Assembly (NCBI GenBank): GCA_034382075.1
Contig: JAXMOZ010000043.1
Coordinates: 1 to 29,469, forward strand
DNA length: 29,469 bases
DNA from: JAEULH01 sp034382075
GTDB taxonomy: Bacteria > Pseudomonadota > Alphaproteobacteria > Rhodospirillales > Defluviicoccaceae
Direction: 5' to 3'
The notes beneath the pieces are model-generated. The model worked only from the letters and a program-made list of their open reading frames with translations, searched no databases and was not told the DNA's origin. The position numbers were made by a program, and so were the translations under genes. Below are positions 1 to 7,148 of this stretch, piece after piece. Numbering within the stretch: the stretch's first letter is position 1; each line of letters opens with the position of its first letter.

Positions 1-113
1 GCGGCAAACCCCATACCGTCGCCCTCGTCGCCTGCGCCCGAAAACTCCTCGTCTTCGCCAACGCCGTCCTCGCCCGAGGCACCCCCTGGACCGAAAAACC
101 GGCCGGTGCTTAA
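1..113 (+). CDS. IS110-family transposase, C-terminal fragment (cut by window edge)
   Basis: The first 113 bases read in frame from base 3 to a TAA at 111-113. The peptide begins GKPHTVALVACARKLL and ends with GTPW followed by a short tail. This matches the conserved C-terminal end of IS110/IS116/IS902 transposases, where a GK-x-K/H-x-ALVA-x-x-RKLL helix precedes a short tail after a conserved Trp. Only about 36 residues are inside the window, so catalytic residues and intactness cannot be judged. Family assignment rests on this tail alone. It suggests an insertion sequence directly left of the window. Confidence 0.75.
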   Translation, partial: GKPHTVALVACARKLLVFANAVLARGTPWTEKPAGA

Positions 114-213
114 TGGTTGCTACGGCTCTGTCGGCTACCGCCTCCTCGCAGTAAGCAGCGTCCATGGTAAGCTTCATGGATCCGGCAGAGCCGGCGAGTA
201 CGGGAGGGCGCGG

Positions 214-411
214 GTGAACATCACCTACGATCGAAGGACCGACACCCTCAGCATTGTCCTGGCATCGCGCGAGGTCGCCGAGAGCGACGAGGACAAGGCC
301 GGGGTCATCCTCGACTATGACGCCGAGGGCCGGGTTGTCGGCATCGAGATCCTGGAGGCGTCGAAGACCATGCCGGATCCCGCCAGCGTCAACCTGAAGG
401 TGACCATCTGA
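214..411 (+). CDS. DUF2283 family protein
   Basis: A 65-residue protein of the DUF2283 family: it opens with the typical ITYDRRTDTLSI strand and contains the family's ILDYDAEGRVVGIEIL core, in which a D-x-G hairpin leads into a VGIEIL strand. The GTG at 214 is chosen because a GGGAGG Shine-Dalgarno motif lies about 7 bases upstream (202-207) and because homologs begin at this point; the frame stays open upstream to 106 but that part looks non-coding. The function of DUF2283 is unknown. The gene stands alone next to an IS remnant, a common place for such small accessory genes. Confidence 0.75.
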   Translation: MNITYDRRTDTLSIVLASREVAESDEDKAGVILDYDAEGRVVGIEILEASKTMPDPASVNLKVTI

Positions 412-478
412 CGGCTCCGAGCCGTCCGCCCTACGCGCGGAGGCGGGGTCCCGGGTTCACGAAAGCGTCGCCGGCCGC

Positions 479-1765
479 GTGGTATCAGCCGCAGATCGCC
501 TTCGAGCCGGGACCGGGGTCACCATCGTGCCGCTGCTGCCCTTCCACAGAAACGAGCACGCTCGGCTGAAGCAGGCCGTCCACCGTCACGACGCCGGCCT
601 CGGCGCCGGCGCGCTCGAGCGCCTGTTCACCACCGTCTTCAAGGGCCTCGTCTACCCGCAGATCTGGGAAGACCCGGGGGTCGACCTCGACGCCCTGGAG
701 CTCAGACCGGGCGCCCGGCTGATCGCCATCGCCTCCGGCGGCTGCAACGTGCTTTCGTATCTCACCGCTGAGCCCGAGCGCATCGTCGCCGTCGACCTCA
801 ACCGCGCCCACGTGGCGCTCACCCGGCTGAAGCTCGCCGCTGCCCGGCATGCGCCCACCTACGAGGTTTTCTACCGGTTCTTCGGCGAGGCCCGGGGCAA
901 GGCCAACCTCGCGGCCTACGACCGCTATGTCCGCCCGCACCTGGACGACGAGACCCGGCGCTACTGGGAGCGGAGAGACGCCCTGGGCCGCCGGCGCATC
1001 ACCCTGTTCGCTCGAAACCTCTACCGCCACGGCCTGCTCGGCCGGTTCATCGGCCTGAGCCACGCGGTGGCCAGGCTCTACGGCATCGACCCGAAAGAGC
1101 TGGTCCGCGCCCGCACCCTCGACGAGCAGAGGGCCTTCTTCGCCGCGTCGCTGTCGCCGCTGTTCGACAAGCGGCTGGTGCGCTGGGCGATGTCGCAAAA
1201 GGTTTCGCTCTACGGCCTCGGCATTCCCCCCGTCCAGTACGAGGCGCTGGCTTCGACCGGCGGCGGCGACATGGCGGCGGTGCTGTGCGCCCGGCTGGAG
1301 CGGCTGGCCTGCGGCTTTCCGCTCGCCGAGAACTATTTCGCCTGGCAGGCCTTCGCCCGCGGCTATGCCGCAGACGGGCAGGGGCCGCTGCCGCCCTACC
1401 TGGAGCGCGCCCATTTCGAGGCCATCAGCGGCCGCACCGACCGCGTTTCGGTCGTCAACCGCTCGTTCACCGAGCAGCTCGCCCTCGAGCCCGAGGAGAG
1501 CCTGGACGGCTTCGTCCTCCTCGACGCCCAGGACTGGATGACGGACGCACAGCTGGGCGCCCTGTGGGCGGAGATCACCCGCACCGCCCGTCCCGGCGCC
1601 CGGGTCATCTTCCGCACCGCGGCCCTGGCGAGCCCGCTCCCCGGCCGGGTCGCACCCGAGGTACTGGGCCGCTGGACCTACCTGGAGGACCGATCCAAGG
1701 AACTTGCCGGCCGCGACCGCTCGTCGATCTACGGCGGCTTCCACCTGCTCCGCATGCGAGGATGA
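479..1765 (+). CDS. btaA: BtaA: S-adenosylmethionine:diacylglycerol 3-amino-3-carboxypropyl transferase (DUF3419)
   Basis: First step of betaine-lipid (DGTS) synthesis: BtaA transfers the 3-amino-3-carboxypropyl group of S-adenosylmethionine to diacylglycerol. The protein has the BtaA/DUF3419 hallmarks, a RLKQAVH start region, GLVYPQIWEDP near residue 60, and the SAM-binding strand-turn IAIASGGCNVLSYL around residues 80-95, followed by AVDLN. At 428 residues it is about full length for the family. The GTG at 479 has only a weak ribosome site; the in-frame GTG at 527 would remove 16 residues and is equally possible. The partner methyltransferase gene (btaB) follows, but about 320 bases away rather than directly adjacent. 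Betaine lipids are usually made to replace phospholipids under phosphate limitation; no convincing Pho box is visible upstream. Confidence 0.9.
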   Translation: MVSAADRLRAGTGVTIVPLLPFHRNEHARLKQAVHRHDAGLGAGALERLFTTVFKGLVYPQIWEDPGVDLDALELRPGARLIAIASGGCNVLSYLTAEPERIVAVDLNRAHVALTRLKLAAARHAPTYEVFYRFFGEARGKANLAAYDRYVRPHLDDETRRYWERRDALGRRRITLFARNLYRHGLLGRFIGLSHAVARLYGIDPKELVRARTLDEQRAFFAASLSPLFDKRLVRWAMSQKVSLYGLGIPPVQYEALASTGGGDMAAVLCARLERLACGFPLAENYFAWQAFARGYAADGQGPLPPYLERAHFEAISGRTDRVSVVNRSFTEQLALEPEESLDGFVLLDAQDWMTDAQLGALWAEITRTARPGARVIFRTAALASPLPGRVAPEVLGRWTYLEDRSKELAGRDRSSIYGGFHLLRMRG

Positions 1766-1791
1766 TCCGGTGCGAGCTGCCGGCAGTAGCC

Positions 1792-1860
1792 TAGGGCGGG
1801 TCGAGGCGAAGCCGGACCCGCCTCAATGCGGCGGGTTACGCCTACGGCTTACCCGCCCTA
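1792..1860. repeat. Bimodal palindromic repeat (REP-like), full 69-bp copy
   Basis: The element has perfect 10-base terminal inverted repeats, TAGGGCGGGT (1792-1801) and ACCCGCCCTA (1851-1860). It contains two successive hairpins. The first pairs GGCGGGTC with GACCCGCC; the second pairs GCGGGT with ACCCGC around TACGCCTACGGCTT. The first 31 bases (1792-1822) recur base for base at 24999-25029. This is typical of dispersed intergenic repeats of the REP type. It lies between btaA and btaB. Confidence 0.85.
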
Positions 1861-1907
1861 CGCCGCTGTCGCGGATGCGGCCTGCGCCGACGACGCGCTC
1901 GACCATG

Positions 1908-2039
1908 TCAGAAGCTGACGTCCCGGCCGCCGGTCCCCAGTTTTACGTCACCCTCGGACTCGTTCCGCGGGTCCACGAAGGTCTGGATCGCCGTGACAAG
2001 CACGGCGATGACGATAAAGAAATGCGGTTGCCGTCCCAT
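1908..2039 (-). CDS. Possible small membrane-anchored protein (43 aa)
   Basis: A short minus-strand frame from ATG at 2039 to a TGA at 1908 encodes 43 residues. An N-terminal hydrophobic segment (HFFIVIAVLVTAIQTFV, about residues 6-22) is followed by a polar, acidic tail. The pattern of a start, one clean membrane helix and a charged tail looks more protein-like than the shadow frames around it. No clear Shine-Dalgarno motif is visible and no family is recognised. An alternative in-frame ATG lies at 2075. It is antisense to the gap between btaA and btaB. It could be chance. Confidence 0.4.
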   Translation of the reverse strand: MGRQPHFFIVIAVLVTAIQTFVDPRNESEGDVKLGTGGRDVSF

Positions 2040-2083
2040 GGGCCACGATGCCGCCCACGGGGTCGCAACGTTCATTGCGGTTG

Positions 2084-2755
2084 ATGGCCACGGAGGGAGG
2101 CGCGCCCGCCGCCCTGCTGATGGACCGGATCTACCGGCGCCAGCGCCACCTCTATGACGCGACCCGCAAGCACTACCTGCTTGGCCGCGACCGGCTGATC
2201 GCCGAGCTCGACCCGCCGGCGGGCGGGACGGTGCTGGAGATCGGCTGCGGCACCGGCCGCAACCTCGTCGCCGCGGCCAAGGCCTATCCCCACGCCTCGC
2301 TCTGCGGCCTCGACATTTCGGCACTCATGCTGGAGACGGCCGCGAGCGGCATCGGCCGCGCCGGCCTTGCCGAGCGGGTTCGCCTGGCCCGTGCAGACGC
2401 CGCCTGCTTCGACCCGGAGGTGCTGTTCGCCCGCCCCGCCTTCGACCGGGTGTTTTTTTCCTACAGCCTGTCGATGATCCCGGAGTGGCGGGCGGCCATC
2501 GACGCGGCGCTGGCCGCGGTCGCTCCCGGCGGGCGGCTGCATCTCGTCGACTTCGGCCGCCAGAAAGGGTTGCCCCCGCCCTTCCGGGCGCTGCTCTACG
2601 CCTGGCTCCGCCGCTTCCATGTCGCCCCGAACGCGGCACACGAGCAGGCGCTGCGGGCCGCGGCCGCTGCCTTGGGCGCGCACTGCGCCTGCCGTTCGCT
2701 CTACCGAGGTTATTCCTGGAGCGCCATCGTAACCCTGCCGGGCCCGGGCGCATGA
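2084..2755 (+). CDS. btaB: BtaB: betaine-lipid N-methyltransferase
   Basis: Second enzyme of DGTS betaine-lipid synthesis: methylates the amino group of the headgroup installed by BtaA, three times, using S-adenosylmethionine. The 223-residue protein starts with the BtaB signature MDRIYRRQRHLYDATRKHYL (residues 13-32), then the class I methyltransferase motif VLEIGCGTGRNL (50-61) and GLDIS. The ATG at 2084 is used; an upstream ATG at 2048 adds 12 unconvincing residues, and 2120 is another option. It probably belongs to a transcript with btaA, although a palindromic repeat and a candidate antisense ORF lie between them. A strong terminator follows the stop codon within a few bases. Confidence 0.88.
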   Translation: MATEGGAPAALLMDRIYRRQRHLYDATRKHYLLGRDRLIAELDPPAGGTVLEIGCGTGRNLVAAAKAYPHASLCGLDISALMLETAASGIGRAGLAERVRLARADAACFDPEVLFARPAFDRVFFSYSLSMIPEWRAAIDAALAAVAPGGRLHLVDFGRQKGLPPPFRALLYAWLRRFHVAPNAAHEQALRAAAAALGAHCACRSLYRGYSWSAIVTLPGPGA

Positions 2756-2757
2756 AG

Positions 2758-2788
2758 AAAGCCGCCGGGTTCCCCGCCCGGCGGCTTT
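2758..2788. terminator. Bidirectional terminator between btaB and sdhB
   Basis: A perfect 12-base stem, AAAGCCGCCGGG with CCCGGCGGCTTT, closes a 7-base loop. The stem ends in AAA/TTT, so both convergent transcripts (btaB on plus, sdhCDAB on minus) get a GC hairpin running into T residues. It lies directly after the btaB stop and 35 bases from the sdhB stop. Confidence 0.85.
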
Positions 2789-2822
2789 CCGTCCTTGTTC
2801 CCCTGCGCGTTCGGTCGTGCCC

Positions 2823-3602
2823 TCAGAACGTTCTTTTCGCCAGCAGGCTCTTGATCTCGGCGATGGCCTTGCCCGGGTTGAGGTGCTTCGGGCAGGTGCT
2901 GGTGCAGTTCATGATCGTGTGGCAGCGGAACACCCGGTAGGGGTCGTTCAGCTGGTCCAGCCGCTCGCCGGTCTCCTCGTCGCGGGTATCCGCGATCCAG
3001 CGGTAGGCCTGAAGCAGGATGGCGGGGCCCAGGTAGCGGTCGCCGTTCCACCAGTAGCTGGGGCAGCTCGTCTGGCAGCAGAAGCAGAGGATGCACTCCC
3101 ACAGCCCGTCGAGACGCTCGCGCTCCTCCGGGCTCTGCAGCCGCTCGCCCGCCGGCGGCGGGGTGTCGGCCTTGAGCCACGGCTGGATCAGCCGGTACTG
3201 GGCGTACGGGACCGAGAGGTCCGGGACCAGGTCCTTGACCACCGGCAGGTGCGGCAGCGGGTAGATCTTGACCTCGCCCTTGATGTCCTCGATCGCCTTG
3301 ATGCAGGCCAGCGTGTTGGTGCCGTCGATGTTGAAGGCGCAGCTGCCGCAGACGCCCTCGCGGCAGGAGCGGCGGAAGGTGAGCGTCTGGTCGATCTCGT
3401 TCTTGATCTTGATCAGCGCGTCCAGGACCATCGGCCCGCAGGCGTCGAGGTCGACGTCGAAGGTGTCGAGCCTCGGGTTCTCGCCGCTTTCCGGATCATA
3501 GCGATAGATCTTGAACCGCCGGACCCTCGTCGCGCCGGCGGGCGCCGGAAAGGTCTTGCCTTCCTTGATCCTGGAGTTCGGCGGCAGGTTGAATTCGACC
3601 AT
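2823..3602 (-). CDS. sdhB: Succinate dehydrogenase iron-sulfur subunit
   Basis: Iron-sulfur subunit of complex II, carrying electrons from the SdhA flavin to quinone at the inner membrane. In the 259-residue protein the [2Fe-2S] ligands are C80, C85, C88 and C100. The C-terminal ferredoxin fold shows C170, C173, C176 and C237 for the [4Fe-4S] cluster and C180, C227 and C233 for the [3Fe-4S] cluster, with spacing identical to E. coli SdhB. The start at 3602 is supported by GAGGGA six bases upstream. A longer open frame runs through into sdhA but is only its shadow. Last gene of sdhCDAB, 20 bases after sdhA, followed by the shared terminator. Confidence 0.97.
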   Translation of the reverse strand: MVEFNLPPNSRIKEGKTFPAPAGATRVRRFKIYRYDPESGENPRLDTFDVDLDACGPMVLDALIKIKNEIDQTLTFRRSCREGVCGSCAFNIDGTNTLACIKAIEDIKGEVKIYPLPHLPVVKDLVPDLSVPYAQYRLIQPWLKADTPPPAGERLQSPEERERLDGLWECILCFCCQTSCPSYWWNGDRYLGPAILLQAYRWIADTRDEETGERLDQLNDPYRVFRCHTIMNCTSTCPKHLNPGKAIAEIKSLLAKRTF

Positions 3603-3622
3603 GGTTTGTCCCTCTACGGATC

Positions 3623-5413
3623 CTAGTAGACCCGCTTTTGCGGCTCGATGTACTTGGCCTCGTTGGTCAGCGTGTAGGTGTGCACCGGCCGGTAGCTGAG
3701 CGTCACCTTGCCCGCCTCGTCGATGCTGGCCAGCGAGTGCTTCATCCAGTTGGCGTCGTCGCGGTCGGGGAAGTCCTCGCGGGCGTGCGCCCCGCGGCTC
3801 TCCTTGCGCGCCTCCGCCGAGTAGAGCGAGGCCTTGGCGCAGATCATCAGGTTTTCGAGCTCCAGCGCCTCGACCAGGTCGGAGTTCCAGATCAGCGAGC
3901 GGTCCGACAGGCGGATGTCGGGGAGCGTGTCCCAGACCTCGTCGATCTTCCGGCAGCCCTCGGCCAGCACCTCCTGCTCGCGGAACACCGCGGCGTTGCT
4001 CTGCATGGTCTTTTGCATCTTGAGCCGGATGTCGGCGGTTGTCTGCCCGCCCTTGGCGTGGCGCAGCCGGTCCAGGCGGGCGAGCGCCTCCTCGCCGGCG
4101 CCGTTGACAAGTGGCGGATGCGACGAGCCGGGCTTGATCTTCTCCGCTGCCCGCAGCGCCGCGGCGCGGCCGAAGACGACGATGTCGAGCAGCGAGTTGG
4201 TGCCGAGGCGGTTGGCGCCGTGCACCGAGGCGCACCCGCATTCACCGACCGCCATCAGCCCGCGGCAGATCGCGTCCGGGTCGTCCGCGGTCGGGCGCAG
4301 CACCTCGCCGTGATAGTTGGTCGGGATGCCGCCCATGTTGTAGTGCACCGTCGGCAGCACCGGGATCGGCTCCCTGGTGGCATCGACGCCGGCGAAGATC
4401 TTCGCCGTCTCGGTGATGCCGGGGAGCCGGGCGAGCAGGATGTCGGAGCCGAGATGCTCGAGGTGGAGCATGATGTGGTCGTTCTCGGCGCCGATGCCGC
4501 GACCCTCACGGATCTCGACGGTCATCGACCGGCTGACCACGTCGCGCGAGGCGAGGTCCTTGGCGGTCGGGGCGTAGCGCTCCATGAACCGCTCGCCGGC
4601 AGAATTGGTGAGGTAGCCGCCCTCGCCGCGGGCGCCCTCGGTGATCAGGCAGCCGGAGCCGTAGATCCCGGTGGGGTGGAACTGGATGAACTCGTGGTCC
4701 TGCAGCGGCAGGCCGGCGCGGGCCGCCATGGCGTTGCCGTCGCCGGTGCAGGTGTGCGCCGAGGTGCAGGAGAAGTAGGCCCGGCCGTAGCCGCCGGTGG
4801 CGAACACCGTGGTGTGGCCCTGGAAGCGGTGGATGCTGCCGTCGTCGAGGTTCCAGGCGATGACGCCGCGGCAGGCCCCTTCGTCGTCCATGATCAGGTC
4901 GATGGCGAAGTACTCGACGAAGAACTCCGCGTTGTGCTTCAGCGACTGCTGATAGAGGGTGTGCAGGATGGCGTGGCCGGTGCGGTCGGCGGCGGCGCAC
5001 GCGCGCTGCACCGGGGCCTCGCCGTAGTTGCGCATGTGGCCGCCGAAGGGGCGCTGGTAGATCCGCCCGTCCTTGGTGCGCGAGAACGGCACGCCGAAGT
5101 GTTCCAGCTCGTGGACCGCGGGAACGGCGGCGCGGCACATGTATTCGATGGCGTCCTGGTCACCGAGCCAGTCGGAGCCCTTGACGGTGTCGTACATGTG
5201 CCACTGCCAGCTGTCTTCGGCCATGTTGCCCAGCGCGGCGCCGATGCCGCCCTGGGCGGCGACGGTGTGGCTGCGGGTGGGGAACACCTTGGTGATGCAG
5301 GCGGTCTTCAGCCCGGCGGCGGCCATGCCCAGCGTCGCCCGCAGGCCGGCGCCGCCGGCGCCGACGACGATGACGTCATAGGCGTGGTCGGTGATGGGAT
5401 AGGCGGTAGACAT
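3623..5413 (-). CDS. sdhA: Succinate dehydrogenase flavoprotein subunit
   Basis: Catalytic subunit of complex II; oxidises succinate to fumarate in the TCA cycle and passes electrons to SdhB. The 596-residue protein has the N-terminal dinucleotide-binding motif GAGGAGLRA (residues 18-26). It also has the covalent FAD attachment site RSHTVAAQGG with the flavinylated histidine at 49, the HPTGIYGSGCLITEGARGEGG active-site stretch (first part), and VGECGCASVHGANRLG near the C-terminal third. The ATG at 5413 is preferred over an in-frame start 45 bases upstream because GGGGAGA lies nine bases before it and homologs begin here. It follows sdhD closely, before sdhB. Confidence 0.97.
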   Translation of the reverse strand: MSTAYPITDHAYDVIVVGAGGAGLRATLGMAAAGLKTACITKVFPTRSHTVAAQGGIGAALGNMAEDSWQWHMYDTVKGSDWLGDQDAIEYMCRAAVPAVHELEHFGVPFSRTKDGRIYQRPFGGHMRNYGEAPVQRACAAADRTGHAILHTLYQQSLKHNAEFFVEYFAIDLIMDDEGACRGVIAWNLDDGSIHRFQGHTTVFATGGYGRAYFSCTSAHTCTGDGNAMAARAGLPLQDHEFIQFHPTGIYGSGCLITEGARGEGGYLTNSAGERFMERYAPTAKDLASRDVVSRSMTVEIREGRGIGAENDHIMLHLEHLGSDILLARLPGITETAKIFAGVDATREPIPVLPTVHYNMGGIPTNYHGEVLRPTADDPDAICRGLMAVGECGCASVHGANRLGTNSLLDIVVFGRAAALRAAEKIKPGSSHPPLVNGAGEEALARLDRLRHAKGGQTTADIRLKMQKTMQSNAAVFREQEVLAEGCRKIDEVWDTLPDIRLSDRSLIWNSDLVEALELENLMICAKASLYSAEARKESRGAHAREDFPDRDDANWMKHSLASIDEAGKVTLSYRPVHTYTLTNEAKYIEPQKRVY

Positions 5414-5418
5414 CGGTG

Positions 5419-5799
5419 CTATCTCCCCATGGCAACGAGAACGATGGCGAGAATGCAAGACACCGCCAACACGAAGAGGACGAAGCGCGAGGCCAGCAGG
5501 GCGATGACCCGGGCCGGCTCATGATGGACGTAATCCTCGAGCACGACCTGCATGCCCAGGTAGGCGTGGTAGAACAGGGTGCCCACCAGCACGATCATCG
5601 CCAAGGCATTGCCGAACACCGAGATCCAGGCGCGGAAGGTCTCGTAGTCGGCGCCCATCAGCGAGATCGCGGCGAAGACGAACCAGATCGACAGCGGCAC
5701 CAGGGCGATCGCGGTGAAGCGTTGCGCCCACCAGTGGCCGACGCCTTCCTTTGCCGAACCCAGGCCGCGGACCCGGCCGAGCGAGGAGCGGAGTTCCAT
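5419..5799 (-). CDS. sdhD: Succinate dehydrogenase membrane anchor subunit
   Basis: Second membrane anchor of complex II, about 126 residues with three hydrophobic segments (roughly residues 30-50, 58-82 and 98-122). It contributes to the quinone site and heme pocket together with SdhC. Two tandem ATG codons occur (5802 and 5799). The second is preferred because GGGAGG lies about seven bases upstream, whereas the first is only about four bases from it. The sdhC stop overlaps this start (ATGATG with TGA inside), indicating translational coupling. The length, the WWAQRFTAIAL segment and the HAYLGMQVVLEDYVH motif match alphaproteobacterial SdhD. Confidence 0.93.
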   Translation of the reverse strand: MELRSSLGRVRGLGSAKEGVGHWWAQRFTAIALVPLSIWFVFAAISLMGADYETFRAWISVFGNALAMIVLVGTLFYHAYLGMQVVLEDYVHHEPARVIALLASRFVLFVLAVSCILAIVLVAMGR

Positions 5800-6191
5800 C
5801 ATGCGCCTCCCGCCGCGTAGGCGGCGATCAGGGTGATCACGGTGGCCACGGCGGCGAAGGCGACGACGGCGATGCCGGTCTTGCGCACCTGGTCGATCTC
5901 GAAGCCCCAGCCGAAGTCCCACAGCAGGTGCCGGACGCCATTGGCGAGGTGATAGAAGACCGCGAAGGTGAAGCCCCACAGCAGCAGCTGGCCGATCCAG
6001 GAGCCGAGGAATGCCTGGGCGTCGGCGAACTGCTCCGGCCCATAGGCGGCGGCGGCCAGCCACCAGGTGAGCAGCAGGGTGGCGAAGGTCAGCGCGACGC
6101 CGGTGATGCGGTGCAGGATCGACAGGATCGAGGTGATCTGCGGCCGATACACCTGCAAGTGCGGGGACAGAGGACGATCAACGGAAGGCAT
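5799..6191 (-). CDS. sdhC: Succinate dehydrogenase cytochrome b556 subunit
   Basis: Heme b-binding membrane anchor of complex II, 130 residues. It contains RPLSPHLQVYRPQITSILSI near the N-terminus, the SILHRITG quinone-site motif (residues 24-31), and the heme-binding segment FYHLANGVRHLLWD. There H81 corresponds to the axial ligand H84 of E. coli SdhC. Three hydrophobic segments are visible. The ATG at 6191 is preceded by AAGGGGA; an upstream in-frame start at 6242 is unlikely because homologs begin with the PSVDRPLSPH segment. First gene of the sdhCDAB operon. Confidence 0.94.
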   Translation of the reverse strand: MPSVDRPLSPHLQVYRPQITSILSILHRITGVALTFATLLLTWWLAAAAYGPEQFADAQAFLGSWIGQLLLWGFTFAVFYHLANGVRHLLWDFGWGFEIDQVRKTGIAVVAFAAVATVITLIAAYAAGGA

Positions 6192-6705
6192 GGGAATTTC
6201 CCCTTGTTCTTCAATGCCCGGGCGAACCAAGACCAAAACCATTAGACCTTGGATCAGCGGAAGTCAATGTTCGCATACGCGAAATGCTAGCGCCCAGATG
6301 AAACCGGCCCGCCGTCCGTGGCCATTACAGTCGATAGCCATTCGCATTACTAGCGACTATCGTTCGCGCCTTGCGGTGGAGGGCCGCGGCGTCGCCCGTC
6401 CGCGCCGGGTCAGAGCTGCCCGCGGGCGCTCATTGTGCGCGTGCGGTGAAGCGTCCTTGCGGCCGCGGGGCAAGGAGCGCGATCCGCCGGGCGCGAACAG
6501 GCCCGACAGAGCTCCGCCGCCGTCCACCGGGCGCCTCCGCAGCCGCGAGCGTTGCCCGCCTTGCCGGGTGCCGGCATCGCCTGCCGGGACAGCAGGCGGA
6601 TGCATCGGGCGGCGGCAAGGTCCGCTGCGGGCCAGCGGCGCGACGCGGCCCCCGGGTTCATCCGGTTCGGTGGCATCCGGGGGCGGTTCCGGCGTCCCGC
6701 CGGCG
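6192..6705. other. Intergenic region between sdhC and the PLDc_N gene
   Basis: About 500 bases without a supportable gene. The sdhC-proximal part is less GC-rich, as expected of a promoter and leader. The frames in the rest are low-complexity Arg/Pro/Ala-rich and read as GC-driven noise on both strands. Confidence 0.6.
6241..6267 (-). promoter_or_regulatory. Candidate sigma70-like promoter of sdhCDAB
   Basis: On the minus strand TTGACT (6267-6262) is followed after 15 bases by TCTAAT (6246-6241), about 50 bases before the sdhC start. The spacing is short of the optimum of 17, so this is only a candidate. The region is visibly richer in A/T than its surroundings. Confidence 0.3.
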
Positions 6706-6820
6706 TTGACAGCGGGCGGGGAGTTTGCTCCTGTCGCCCCCGATGTCCGCTCGCGGTGCGGCGCCCCGAGGGCGCCGGGAGCGCTTTCAGGTAGCGGACG
6801 ATGGAAGGGGTCGCGGGGCG

Positions 6821-7009
6821 ATGGAAGGGATGCGCGTCGGAGGTCTGTTCGGGCTCGTCGTTCTCGCGGTGGACGTCTGGGCGATCATCCACATCGTCCA
6901 GAGCACCACGTCCACGGGCAGGAAGGTCCTGTGGGTGGTGCTGATCCTGCTCCTGCCGCTGGTCGGCTTCCTCATCTGGCTGCTGCTCGGCCCGCGCAAG
7001 ACGCAGTAA
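6821..7009 (+). CDS. Small PLDc_N (phospholipase D nuclease N-terminal) domain membrane protein
   Basis: A 62-residue protein with two membrane helices: LFGLVVLAVDVWAIIHIV (about residues 8-25) and VLWVVLILLLPLVGFLIWLL (about 36-55), ending in LGPRKTQ. This is the stand-alone PLDc_N domain seen as the N-terminus of cardiolipin synthases and in many small proteins: an aspartate in the first helix, then a P-L-x-G-x-x-x-W-x-x-x-GPR pattern. It lacks the HKD catalytic domain, so it is not an enzyme. The ATG at 6821 is chosen because the domain fits exactly from here; the in-frame ATG at 6830 is possible. A perfect TTGACA at 6706-6711 may be a -35 box, but the -10 (TCCTGT) is poor. Confidence 0.8.
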   Translation: MEGMRVGGLFGLVVLAVDVWAIIHIVQSTTSTGRKVLWVVLILLLPLVGFLIWLLLGPRKTQ

Positions 7010-7148
7010 CGGCCTGATCCTTCGGCCTCGCGCGGTCGCTGCTTCGCACGCACTGCTGCCCGCCGCGCATCGCGGCCGGTTGCGTCCGGCCGGCGGCGCC
7101 CTCAAGCCGCCGCCGCGCGTCAGGACGCCGGGATCCTCGGACTGGCGC

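Noticed and set aside
161..183. NcoI, HindIII and BamHI sites within 22 bases, resembling a cloning polylinker
   Set aside because: They form a natural dyad (TCCATG-N8-CATGGA) between the IS remnant and a normal DUF2283 gene; nothing vector-like surrounds them.
1908..1925. TGTCA-like motif near the btaA-btaB gap as a Pho box
   Set aside because: Only one half resembles TGTCA; the second half reads TGACG and the spacing does not fit the Pho box tandem repeat.
3638..5524. 628-codon open frame on the plus strand opposite sdhA
   Set aside because: Long antisense frame caused by GC-rich third positions; the sequence is Gly/Ala/Val/Arg-rich without any domain, while sdhA on the other strand is unmistakable.
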